Shown one piece after another: positions 23,119 to 33,732 of a stretch of 64,000 bases of DNA; the first letter of the stretch is position 1, and each line of letters begins with the position of its first letter. Below the pieces are notes generated by a model. That model saw only the letters and a program-made list of their open reading frames with translations. It had not been told where the DNA came from and did no database searches. Source of the stretch: Angiostrongylus vasorum (taxonomy: Eukaryota > Nematoda > Chromadorea > Rhabditida > Metastrongylidae); NCBI GenBank assembly GCA_018806985.1, contig JADANN010000157.1, forward strand, positions 62,001 to 126,000. The letters run 5' to 3'. A program made the translations under genes and the position numbers.

Positions 23119-23810
23119 GGAAAGGCCAAAATGACACACGATCTACTCAGCCAAACACTTTCATAACGGTAGCAGATAAGACTCAATACGTAAATTTGCA
23201 CTCGCTTAATAAACAGCTCCGTTTGAACACCCACCGTTTTGTACTTGCAAATATTCGAATTAGTCTGTGGAGAGCAGCCGCGCAGAGTAATACGTGGGCG
23301 AGGACTGTGCCTGGGCCAGGCCATTGAATTGGCCTGAGGTATGACACTAGGTCACGCGTGATAACAAGACACTCCTCGCAGTCCATTTTAGGAATTTTGG
23401 AGTTAATCCAGAAAGCCTCAAGAGTTTTGTGCGCTTGTGTTCTCGATTCCCTGTGAGTGGATCGCAACACCTACTTCAAAAATCATCTCCGTTATGTCTC
23501 TGCATCCTACGCTTGCCTAGTGGAATACTTGGTTTAAATTTACTGATTAGGTGTTCTTTTATACGAGCGCAGAGCGGTCTACCCGTTTCGCCAATGTATT
23601 CGTCCCGCACGCTTTACAAGAGATCAGACAAACTGTACCGGAACTCATACAATCATCGTCTCTACCGCTAAGGCAAATTATGCCGTTTTTCGTTGTACGC
23701 AGACGGTCGTATAGGCGGTTACGAGCTAGCCGGCGTGTTGGAGTGCGGGGTCGAATTTCTATCACTCTCACTAAATTCTCTAAACCGGCACTTCGTAACC
23801 AACGTTTTAT

Positions 23811-24237
23811 AAACACAAGATTGTTGAGATATTTGCAAAACTCCGGACCGCAGGTGTTTGCGGTGGGGAACGAACGCGCTATTGTCCTTTCCGGGGAGTA
23901 ACGCGTTCACCACCACACCATGCGAGTCCTTCGTTTCGCCTGTCTCTCAGCTAGTTCTTATCGATCTGTGCCGTCAGCAATCACCCGTCACCGGGACTGA
24001 TCTGGGGGGGGCCCACAGATCGATAAGAACTAGCTGAGAGACAGGCGAAACGAAGGACCCGCATGGTGTAGTGGTGAACGCTTTACTCTCCGGAAAAGAA
24101 AATAGCGCGTTCGTTCACCACCGTAAACACCTGCGGTCCGGAGTTTCGCAAATATCTCAGCAATCTTGTGGTTGTATTTCGCGTAATAACCTGCCATAAA
24201 AAAATATAGAAGGCAGAAAATAAAAAAGTAAAAATAC
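23811..24237. mobile_element. Element D: palindromic tRNA-like SINE inserted in Penelope copy 1
   Basis: Flanked by a near-match target duplication (aacgttttat at 23801-23810 and aacgtttttat at 24238-24248). Inner arms 23926-23969 and 24015-24058 are perfect 44-base complements; outer arms continue with mismatches. The right arm contains TGGTGTAGTGGTGAAC, like a pol III box A, and gcgttcgttcacc, like box B; the left arm holds the same in reverse. The right end has a short ctgcc/ggcag stem and an A-rich tail. Confidence 0.7.
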
Positions 24238-24714
24238 AACGTTTTTATAGTTGCACTTATTTCGTTTGAAATAAAGGGCAAGATGAATGAAGCCTTGTAT
24301 TCACTACAATTATCGTTCCGAGACGTGCTTTTTTCCTCTATGCCTATGCCGAGAAGCTACAGTTTCGGAGCCATTCGAAAATGGCTATCTGTCGAGCCAG
24401 TTTCAGGGAATCTTCCTTCTGCTCTCTACCTGTACAAACGCTGACGGCGGTTCGAAACATATTTCATATAAGCGTCCTTTTGGTGTGTGAGGAGTGAGAG
24501 GAGAGGTCATGAACCACTATGTATTTACTACTTGGCTTTCGACACCACTTCGTGATGTAGCCGCTTTCGGATGGGTTAATCTGAAAGTTCAAAAATGCAA
24601 GCCACTTTCCCATTGATTATCAACGGTCTCCATCATCTGCTTCACACAACAGGAGATAGAAAAATATTTTGAGTTATTGAACGAACAGTAAGAGTATATA
24701 AAATTCAAACGAGA

Positions 24715-25640
24715 GAAACCAATGGAAAACTGGGTTCCACTTTTGAACCCTCAAATTAGCCTATCCGAAAATTGATACGTTACAAAATGTATCGAAAGCC
24801 AATTGGCAAGAAAATAGTGGTTCATTACCTCTCTTCTCATCCCTCACACACCAAAACGATAATTCTAGCGAAAACAAGGCTCCGTTCTTCTTATCCTTTA
24901 TTTCAAACGAAGTTAGTGCAGCTATAAAACGTTGCTTAATAAGAGCCGGTCTAGAGAATTAACGTAACAGTGATAGAAATACCACCTGACACTCTAAAAC
25001 GCCAGGTAGTTCGTAACCGCCTAAATGACCGTCTGTGTACAACGAAAAGCTGCATAATCTGCCCTAACGGTAGAGATGGCGATCGCACGAGTTCGGCTAC
25101 GGTGTACTTAATCTCTTGTAAAGCGTGTGGGGATGGATGCGTTGGTGTAACGGGTAGCTCGCTCTGCATACGCCCAAAACACAGAAACATAACGGAGAAG
25201 ATTTTAAGGTAGAGGTCACTCACTATCCTCGCATAGGAATCCAAGACATCAGCACGTAAAACTCTTGAAGCGTTTTGGATTAATTCCAAAAAGTCCAAAA
25301 AATGAACCGCAAGGAGGAGTGTCTTGTCACCACGCATGACCTAGCGCCATACCTCAGGCTGATTCACTGACCTGACGCATGCACAGTCCACAGTCCTTGC
25401 TCATGTATTACTCTGCGCGGCTGCTCTCCACAAATTAATTCGAATAATTGCAAAGAACAAAAACGGTGGATGTTTAAGAGAAGATGTTTATTATGAGAAT
25501 GCAAACCTCTTTATTAAATTTTATTTGCCAAGGTTAGGAAAATGTTTGGCTGAGAAGGTCGCATGTCAATTTGAACTTCCAAGACTTTGAAGAAGGAGAA
25601 GCCGCCGAAACGTAAGCTACCGCATGCTAATAAGTTCTGT
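24715..25640 (+). mobile_element. Penelope-like retroelement fragment, copy 2 (RT end plus GIY-YIG)
   Basis: Plus-strand copy carrying the same segments as copy 1: RT end (FISNEVSAAIKRCLIRAGLEN), a frameshift near 24960, then VVRNRLNDRLCTTKSCIICP, GTVYLISCKACGDG-like text and a degenerate downstream part. The region 24240-24530 and 24700-24940 are inverted repeats of each other because copies 1 and 2 face each other. Ends with the hairpin motif 25583-25619. Confidence 0.78.
25583..25619 (+). other. Hammerhead-like hairpin motif at the end of Penelope copy 2
   Basis: Reads UUGAAGA, extra A, GGAG-AAGC-CGCC, GAAACGUA, AGCU. The core C and one stem pair are changed; the GAAACGU block is kept. 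Same orientation as the element. Confidence 0.33.
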
Positions 25641-25959
25641 AAGACCAACGAGTATTAACTATCGGGTGTTCTTGGAGAGAATCAGTTCAGTGCTACTAAA
25701 GTTTTGAATTGACCGTGTCGATTCAAAGATTCCCAATGAGTTCTGCCCACTCCAGAAACACAAGGAACATCACACTTCCCGCTGAAGACTGCTATCCTCT
25801 TCGAATACGTCATTTCGTTGGTTGATAAAAAAACAACTGCTATTTTTCAATGTTCATCATAAATTTTTTAAGTGCTCGGATAATGAAATTCGCCCGATTT
25901 TCAATAAATCATAAAGTCGATTTTCTTCATTTACACTAAATTCTCAAGCGCAAAAACGT

Positions 25960-27760
25960 GGAAGTTACCAATTACCTCGTGTTTGGCATAACTGGGTAAC
26001 TCGCCGTGCAAGAAAGAACTTGATCGTGCAGGCAAGAAGGATAAGCTACGCTGCCACCGGACTGGCTGAGACGAGGAGAGGCCACCCATTGAACGCCGTC
26101 TATGAAACGGAAGAGGAACTGCTCCTTGGAATATGCGAGAGTACCAGAGATAGAGGCGTCGGCATTCTCGTTCACACGAGTTTAGCTATGAACATCGAAT
26201 CATTAGAACAATTAACAACCAAAATCGGACGTTTCACTTTGAAGAGATGTGGATCAATACCCGCTTTGAGAATTTTCGCCCTTCATGCAAGATTTCCTTT
26301 TCACGAAAAGAAGAAAAACCCGATAAATTTGAAAGACGAAGCACCAAATACACCATAAACATGGATGTATTCGGTTAATTAGTGGGCTACTGAGAAGATG
26401 CCGTTCTTGATAATACTGAAGTGGAATACAGTCGACTCATTCAACATCTTCACGTTAGCGTTATGAAAGCCGAGAATTCGAAAATCACTAAGAGACGTCA
26501 GTCTTCAGAAATACTCGAAATGATATGTCCACGTGGAATGGCACCAGCTGAAGACAACCGCCAATTCACATCGGAACTTGCAAAACAATGTAGATAGGCG
26601 ATGAAAGGAGATCTACAGAACAGCGCTAGTTGCGGTCGAAGCTGGAGAGGCTGGAAAAAGCATACGCAAAGCCCAGCAAAACTTCCCCCAATTACAATAC
26701 GAAGATGATTGCACCCATACGCCCAGACGGAACTGTTATAGCCTCCAGAAATGCAATGGAAAAAATCACTCAGGATTACCACTCAGATCTCTTCAATAGT
26801 CATGTGCTCTTGACCTCATGTGAAACAAAGGAGGATGGTCGTACCAGCAGTTCGCCCTTACGAAAGCCGACGTGCTATTTCGTTGGTGAAAAATCGAACT
26901 GAACCAGGTCCGGACAGGATAAGACCTTAACACCTGAAGAACCTTCTGCCAGTCCTCGATGGTCCGCAATTACACCATCTTCGCTTTGCTGATGACATCG
27001 TTCTTATAACGTTCTTATAACACTGAACATTATCTAAGCGGAACGAATACTTGCCGACTTTGATAAAGCCTGTGGAAAAAATTGGTCTTAGACCAAATCT
27101 CACAAAAAACGATGTTCATGAGAAACGGTCGTATGCATGCCCATTCACTCTCAAAAGAGCGAATATCTCCGAATGCTCCAGTTATTTCTATCTAGGTCGG
27201 GGAGTAAATTTGATGAACGACTTAGCTCCAGAGTAAAGCTGAAGGAAACAAGCGGCTTGTTGAGCTTTCAAGAGGGTCGAGGATGTAGTGAGAAAAACAA
27301 AGAACACCTGATTCCGTGCCCGTCTTTTCAACTCCACGATACTTTCTGTTTTAACGTATGAGTCGGAAACCTGGTTGCTGCGCAAGCAGGCTGGAAGTCC
27401 ACTCAGCGTTATTGAACGCGCAATCGAAAGGACGATGTTAGGAGTCTGTCTTATCACACAAGTGAGGGAAGGGATTCGAAGCTCCGACCTACGTCAACGA
27501 TCAAAAAATCGAAGACTGACTGGATTCTTCAGGATCTCAAACGTACTGCAGGAAGACCACCTAACCGATGGTCAGAGCTCTTGTCGAAAACTCTAGAAGG
27601 AAGATATGATTCTCAGCGAATTCCTAGAGCTAGGATTCACTGGGCTACTCTTGCACGCGACAGGGGAGAAATTGAAGATTCACTCGTATCCGGTTGAGTC
27701 ACTCGATCGTCAACGAGGCGAAGGTGACACAGGTGATATGCAAAATAGTTCAAATAAGTG
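25960..27760 (+). mobile_element. RTE-type LINE remnant (endonuclease start, RT pieces, C-terminus)
   Basis: Endonuclease-like N-terminal text (GHPLNAVYETEEELLLGICE, LEQLTTKIGRFTLKRCGSIP) is followed by connector text (IAPIRPDGTVIASRNAMEKI), a reverse transcriptase tail (LHHLRFADDIV, ISECSSYFYLGRGVNLMND) and the RTE C-terminus (SVIERAIERTMLGV, LRQRSKN). Most of the RT core is deleted and several frameshifts are present, so the copy is dead. The family is abundant in strongylid genomes as known to me. Confidence 0.75.
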
Positions 27761-27954
27761 ACGCGTTGCTTGGTTGTTTTCTTGTGCACAAGTGTAGCAC
27801 ACCATCTGATCTCTTGTACCCATGTCGGGCGTTAACCTACTGAATGACCAGACGTATTAGTAACATTGACGCCAACTGAAAAATATTGCAGTTTCCCATA
27901 CAAGTCTCTTAAGGAGCTAACTGCCGAAAAAAATAATCATTGAAAAACTGTTGA

Positions 27955-28650
27955 AAACACAACCATAATGATGCTAAGATATTTGCAAAATTCCGGATCG
28001 TAGGTGCCTGAGGTGGGGAAGGAACTCGCTTAGTTACCCGTTCCGGGGGCTAACGCGTTCATCACCACACCATGTGGGTTTCGCCTACCTCTCAGCCAGT
28101 TTTCTATCTACAGGTGCTGTCAGGAATCCTGTCAACGGAAATGATCTGGGGAGCAAAAATCACCATTGAACCCAATCAAGCTGAGGCAGTTGTTGAAATC
28201 ACAATGCTAACTTTTTATTTGCTGCCTATTACAATTTCAGGAGTTCGCCCGTAGTTTTGCAAATGTCTCGCCAACATTACGGCTGTATTTCACATAATAC
28301 CTTGCCGTGAAAACTTCCAGTAGCCAGCAAATAAAAATTTGACATTGTGATTTTGACTATAATCTCTGCTTAACTGGGTTCAATGCTCATCTGTGTTCCC
28401 CCAGATCAATTCTGTTAACCAGTGATTGCTGATGGCACTGGTAGATAGAAAGCTAGCTTAAAGACAGGCGAAATGAAGGACATACATGGTGTGGTGGTTA
28501 ATGCGTTGGCCCGCGGAAACGGTAATAATGCGTTCGTTCCCCCACCGCATACACCTGCGGTCCGGAGTTTTGAAATATCTCAGTACCAATATGGTCACAT
28601 TTGACGTAATATTCTGCCGTGAAAAATTGTAGTAGACGGTAAACAAAAAG
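27955..28650. mobile_element. Element D copies (left-arm unit plus right-arm unit)
   Basis: A left-arm unit (27960-28115) and its tail (28260-28345) are followed by a right-arm unit (28440-28625) with catggtgtggtggtt and a terminal gccgtgaaaa tail. They may be one element with an internal insertion or two nested copies. Confidence 0.55.
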
Positions 28651-28979
28651 TCAGCACTGTTGAGAATTACCGAGAAACTATCATCTCGGGCAGTGTGAAG
28701 CATTATTTTTTGACAAGCAACTCATTATTTAATTTGCAACCTCTATAACAAATCGTAGGAGTTGCATGGAATGGGATGAAATTAAATCCACCTGATAAAC
28801 AACGTAATATTTTTTTGTGAAACTTAAACAACTTCATCAAATGCTGACAGTACTACCCTTAGATAGAAGGCGAGGTTTCTTCCATCACACACAAAAGCTA
28901 GACATAGTACAAGAAGATAGCAGCATAGGAAGAAGACCATATCGCATGCGTAGAAGTTAGAGAGACATGAAAATATTTG

Positions 28980-29610
28980 AGGGAATCGAAGAACAATAGT
29001 CTCAGAAAACCAGTGCGCCGTGCACATTGGCGGGACTTACAGGCTGTGTATCTTGATTTCAATGCGCATTTCGATTGCGTCCCAATGATACGCAGTCCAA
29101 TGCATCGACGCCAATCGGCCACGGTCGTAAAAGAGTTAAAAATAGCCGGTATAAAGAAATCGGTTGGTGTGATTGGAATATTTCCGGACACTCTACGGCG
29201 TCAGCTAGTTCGTAACCGTTTGTACGGCTACCTATATAAAATATACTATAATAATATATCAAAATATAAAATATTGCATTAGTTCATACACGTGTACCCC
29301 ATTTCTTGTAACGCGTGAGAGGACGAATACGTTGATGCAACTGCGTCTGTATAAAACGGCACCGAGACAGAATTTCTAGTGTTAAACAAGGCACTGGCAC
29401 TCCACTGGGCACGCATAGGACACACGGAGATGACGGAGAAAATTTTGAAGTATAAGTCACAATCTTTGCACAGGAATCTAATACTTCAACGCGCAAAACT
29501 TTTCAGGTATGTTGGACTAACTCCAAAAACCCAAAGATGGACGGCAGGAAGTAATTCCTTGCTATCGCAGGTGATCTGGCAGAATATCTCAGACTAATTT
29601 CCTAACCTGA
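28980..29610 (+). mobile_element. Penelope-like retroelement fragment, copy 3
   Basis: Decayed plus-strand fragment: LKIAGIKKSVGVIGIFPDTL, LRRQLVRNRLYG, then, after an AT-rich interruption (29230-29285), pieces matching TPLGTHR and CWTNSKNPKMDGRK as in copies 1 and 2. Several stops and frameshifts. No hairpin motif was seen after it. Confidence 0.65.
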
Positions 29611-30904
29611 GATAGGCACATTAGCCATCTACGTAAACTCTGTACGGTTGTTCAGTAACGAAGGTATAGAAATCTATCGAGAAAAGAACCTAGTCCATTG
29701 TTCCAAAACTGAACGAAAAAAGCGGTTTTAACATCAAAATAAATGCCATCCTATCCTCAGCGAATTTCCCTAAGAAATGAACCCAACAACCCAATTCTCC
29801 ACGCAATAAAAAACGGTGCTACATAGCACCATCTCGTCAACGCTGACTGCTGCCTTTAAATGGAATTAAGTGGCTAAATCGAAAACAGAACATGTGTCGA
29901 TGAAATTTCCGTATCAATCCTTTAACATGCAGGCAACGATATAACAATAACGCTACTTTTTCCAGAAAAAAACGGTGAAGCAGTAATGCTGAAAGAAATG
30001 CTAAGTGTTCAAAGGACTTGACGAAGAGAGGGAAAGGATAAGAATGCTAATAAACTGGTATAAAATCGAGTTTACAAATAATCAAAATCGAGAAGCAAGC
30101 GCTGATGGTTTTTGATTACAAAGACAAAGTCGTACTTTTATCTAGGGCGCTCAGCGAACATGGAAAGCGACATGGGTGAAGAATTGTGCAGAAGAAGAAG
30201 ATTTGCATGAGTCTGGTTGCTCTTTGCTTTGCTAACCTACCGACCGCCTAACGGACCCAAGGTTCTCGTCCACAGCTTGGCCTCAACCATCTTCCAAACG
30301 ATGCAGCAAAGAGCTGAGTTAAAGCTTTAACCACGAAGAGGATTTCGCGCACCACCAATTTGGCGCTTAAACGAACGTAATCGTCACGCACAGCATTGAG
30401 CAGGACTAAGCAATTTGAGATTCCGATTTCGAAAAATACCAAGTGTTCGAGATTACACAAAGTTTACGTTGAAAGTTAACGATAAATCGACGGATTAAGT
30501 GATGAGAAAAGTTGAGAACAAATGGATGAAAAGGGACAAATAACCGACTCCAAGAAGGTGCAAACGACCTCTTGGACAGCCAGGCACAGTTTGGACGTGT
30601 TTAAGGCTTGCATCATTAAGATCTACTGGCAGATAATGACGTTTCACACATCACGAAACTAAATGAACGGAAAACCTACTGGATCCCACATGACTCCTTA
30701 ACACAGTCCATCGATGTATCCAATTAGGTGAATATGGAACTACTTGGAAATACATTCTTGTCACTGTGGGGGCAGTAAATCATCAAAGGGGAATGCAGAA
30801 TAGCAAAATAATGAAGGTTACTTAATAAAATGAGGAATTCTAAGCACGAATTGAGCATAGAATGCGGTACCTCATGGGTTAAAATACCGTAGTGAATTCT
30901 AACA
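29611..30904. other. Repeat-like DNA without named family
   Basis: Plus-strand frames near 30560-30720 hold broken text (KLNERKTYWIPHDSL) faintly like a mariner transposase linker. Too decayed to call. Confidence 0.3.
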
Positions 30905-31112
30905 CATCTTCAACGAAGCTGAGATATTTGCAAAACTCTGGACCGCAGGTGCTTATGGTGGGGGAACGAACGCGCTTTTATCCTTTCCGGGGAGTAACGC
31001 GTTCACCACCACAACATGCGGGTCCTTCTTTTCGCCTGTCTTTCAGCTAGTTCTATCGATCTTGTTGCCATCAGCAATCACCCGTCAACGGGATTGATCT
31101 GAGGAGCCCAAA
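30905..31112. mobile_element. Element D, left arm only
   Basis: Matches the left arm of the 23811 copy: gagatatttgcaaaactctgg, ggggagtaacgcgttcacc, then ttcgcctgtctttcagctag and the central gcaatcacccgtcaac block. The right arm is missing. Confidence 0.6.
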
Positions 31113-32149
31113 CACATCTTGTCCAAAGCTGCTTTCTGGCCAACCTTCGGTTTCTCGATGGCAACGACATTTGGAAAGATGGAAGCCGAACGGATTTATT
31201 GAAGAGTTTTTATTCTATCACCTCAGATCTTGTACAGTGCCCTTTCTGTTTAAAAAGTGTTCAGAACTAAAACTTCGGAAGAAACTGAGGAAGTAATTTA
31301 AGTTTTTAGAACGATCAATGAGACAGCAACATCTACAACGAGAACGAAACACTTTGGAACACCACAGAATCCCGCTGTACAAAACCGGCATGTTCATTTG
31401 CTTCCATGTCGATATGACATAGAGACCAGAAAACCAGAATTTCGTCCTAGCGAGACAACAGATTTGTTGCCCTGTAGGTAAAGATCCGTGTTTCAGTTCC
31501 CACAAGTAAAATCGACAATGAGGTGACATACGCCGGTTTGGACTGAAAGGGCCACTATTTCAGCATTAAATGTATTGTATACAGTGCACCACGTGCGATA
31601 TGCATTAACTGCCGTATTTTTGATGTACACGAAGAGATCATTTGAATTAGAACCCATGCAAAACCTATGACCTATTTCCTTAAGTAATCATTCATTTTAT
31701 TACAAAACTGCATAGTATGAGATATACGCGCGTTGATCAGATAAATGGAACTGAGATAATAAAAGTCAGACTTCATCATGTGTTCATCCTGTTACTAGAC
31801 ACGTTTTAGATTTCAATGGGGGAAAAAAGGAGACAAGCCGAACACGAAATCTCAAATGGTCCCAAAATCACCACATATCACACCTGAAAATATTGTGTAA
31901 CAATTCTAAATTTTATTGCAACACTAAGAAACTCCGTGTTGGCCTCAAGAACTGGGATTGTGAATAAGAAGCTCTTTCTTGAAACTACGTGAAAAGATCA
32001 TCTGCGGAGTGCTCAGCTTTTTCAGGTCTCCGTGTTACGGACGTATGTTCCGCATAGCACAGAACTGTTTGATCACAGCATTTAACACTGCCGATACGAT
32101 TGACAATATATAAAAATGCTAACGTCAAATTACATAACCTAACTGTGTC
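31113..32149. other. Intergenic, nothing firmly recognised
   Basis: A 103-codon minus ORF (31529-31218) has no recognisable domain and no splice context. Confidence 0.35.
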
Positions 32150-33070
32150 AAGACGAAAAAATTTTCTTTGACAGCACTAAAATCATCAACTGTATCACCT
32201 GTAGTCCCGTTCATCGTCGAGTGACTCGAGCGGGCGCCAGTAAGTCTTCCATTTTTCCCTGTCGCGTGCAAGAGTAGCCCAATGGGTTCTGCTAGCTCTA
32301 GGGACTCGTCGAGCATCATATCTTTCTTCAAGGCTCTTTCAAGGCTCTTTGTGAAGAACTCTGACCATCGGGTCGGTGGTCTTCCTGCAGTACGTTTGAC
32401 ATCCCGAGGAATCCAGTCACTAACGATTCTTGTCCATCGGTTGTCATTCATACGCATTACGTGTTCGGTCCACCTTATCTTCGACTGTTTGGCGTACAAA
32501 ACAGCATCTTTGATTCTTGATCGTTGACGCAGGTCGGAGATTCGGATCCCATCCCTTACTTGTGTGAAACGGGATACTCCTAGCACCGTCCTTTCGACTG
32601 CACGTTCGATAACACTGAGTGATCTTTCATCCTGTTTACGCAGCGACCAGGTTTCTGACGCATACGTTAGAGCAGGAAGTACCGTTGAGTCAAAAAAGGT
32701 GGGCACGGAGTCGGGTGTTCTTTGTCCTCTTCACTACGTCCTCGCTGCTTTTTAAAGCTCCCCTAGCCGCTCGTTTCCTTCTGCTCAGCTTTGGAGCTAG
32801 GTCGTTCATCATATTGATTTCCCGACTTAGATAGATATAACTGGAGCATTCGGTGATATTCGCTCCGTTGAGCATGAATGGGGCATGCGAAACCAATCCG
32901 TTCTTCATGAACATCGTTTTTGTGAGATTTAGTTGAAGAACAATCTTTCCACAGGCTTTACCAAAGTCGGGTAGGCATACGTTCCGCTTGGCTAATGCTT
33001 GGTTTTATACGGACGATGTCATCAGCAATACATCATGGGTAGCTTGCCAGGCTCTCCCAGAGTGGACATG
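32150..33070 (-). mobile_element. 5'-truncated RTE-type LINE copy (RT C-terminus)
   Basis: A 193-codon minus-strand ORF (32706-32125) carries the RTE C-terminal region: STVLPALTYASETWSLRK, SVIERAVERTVLGVSRFTQV, KIRWTEHVMRMNDNRWTRIV, VKRTAGRPPTRWSEFFTKSL. The upstream minus frame (32914-32690) holds ITECSSYIYLSREINMMNDL. It is better preserved than the other copies, with one main frameshift near 32700, suggesting a more recent insertion. Confidence 0.8.
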
Positions 33071-33074
33071 GAGC

Positions 33075-33425
33075 TTATTTTTTAGAGGCGACTCCTAACC
33101 GCCTCCCACATACTTCCCTCTCACTCGATTGCAGGTTTTTGGCCGAATTGACTCGTAGAATACAATCCGCATAAACTCGAATGCAGCCACGCACGCATGC
33201 ATGAATACTCCCCGCAAATGCAGAAAGTATGCGCCAAATCGGCGCAGCAGAAACAGGGAGACCATCCCCTGGATCCACCTGCGTCTCAGGGAAGCAAAGG
33301 TCGCTTTTGGTCCGCGATTAACCCCCTATCCGCCACCTGGGGACGCGCCACGTAGCCTCGCGACTAACCGGCTCGAGATCCCCTCATATGAGGGAGATCC
33401 GTGGGCTAAAATCATAAAAATGTAA
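33075..33425. repeat. GC-rich unnamed segment next to the RTE copy
   Basis: GC-rich compared with its surroundings and directly beyond the RTE fragment; contains the short palindrome ccctcatatgaggg. Probably a repeat, but no second copy was found in the window. Confidence 0.3.
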
Positions 33426-33732
33426 AAAATTCCGAATTCTGTACGAAATCTCTGTTGGCTTCTTTCAACACCCACGCAGCATCACGCTATCCGAAGAGGA
33501 GAGGCAGACTTCGGGAAAAAATAAGCGATCTTAAGAACAATGTTAATTTTGTATCTTAGTCTAGGGAGCTCACTTTTCGAGAACGTCTTTCTAGGACTGG
33601 GAGATGGAACATCAGAGGGCATTTCCAATCTGTTTCTTTCTTAAGAAAAGCCGAGATGACAAATTCTTCAAGAAAATTGTATCTCGTACGCAGCACGAAG
33701 TGATGAATTGCCGAATGATCCGTTGATTTCAG

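Larger units (their letters stand above)
23040..24610 (-). mobile_element. Penelope-like retroelement fragment, copy 1 (RT end plus GIY-YIG), split by an element D insertion
   Basis: Read on the minus strand from about 24300, the end of the reverse transcriptase region (PFISNEISATIK) is interrupted by element D (23811-24237) and resumes as FIKRWLRSAGLENLVRVIEI. Then come RNRLYDRLRTTKNGIICLSG and the GIY-YIG-type core GTVCLISCKACG, and further down (23470-23183) KTLEAFWINSKIPKM and CLVITRDLVSYL, all typical of Penelope-like elements with a GIY-YIG endonuclease. Frameshifts and stops show it is dead. The conserved hairpin motif at 23082-23118 lies at the downstream end in the same orientation. 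Confidence 0.8.

Noticed and set aside
30560..30760. Possible mariner transposase scrap
   Set aside because: Only a short WIPHDSL-like match among stop codons; too weak to call.
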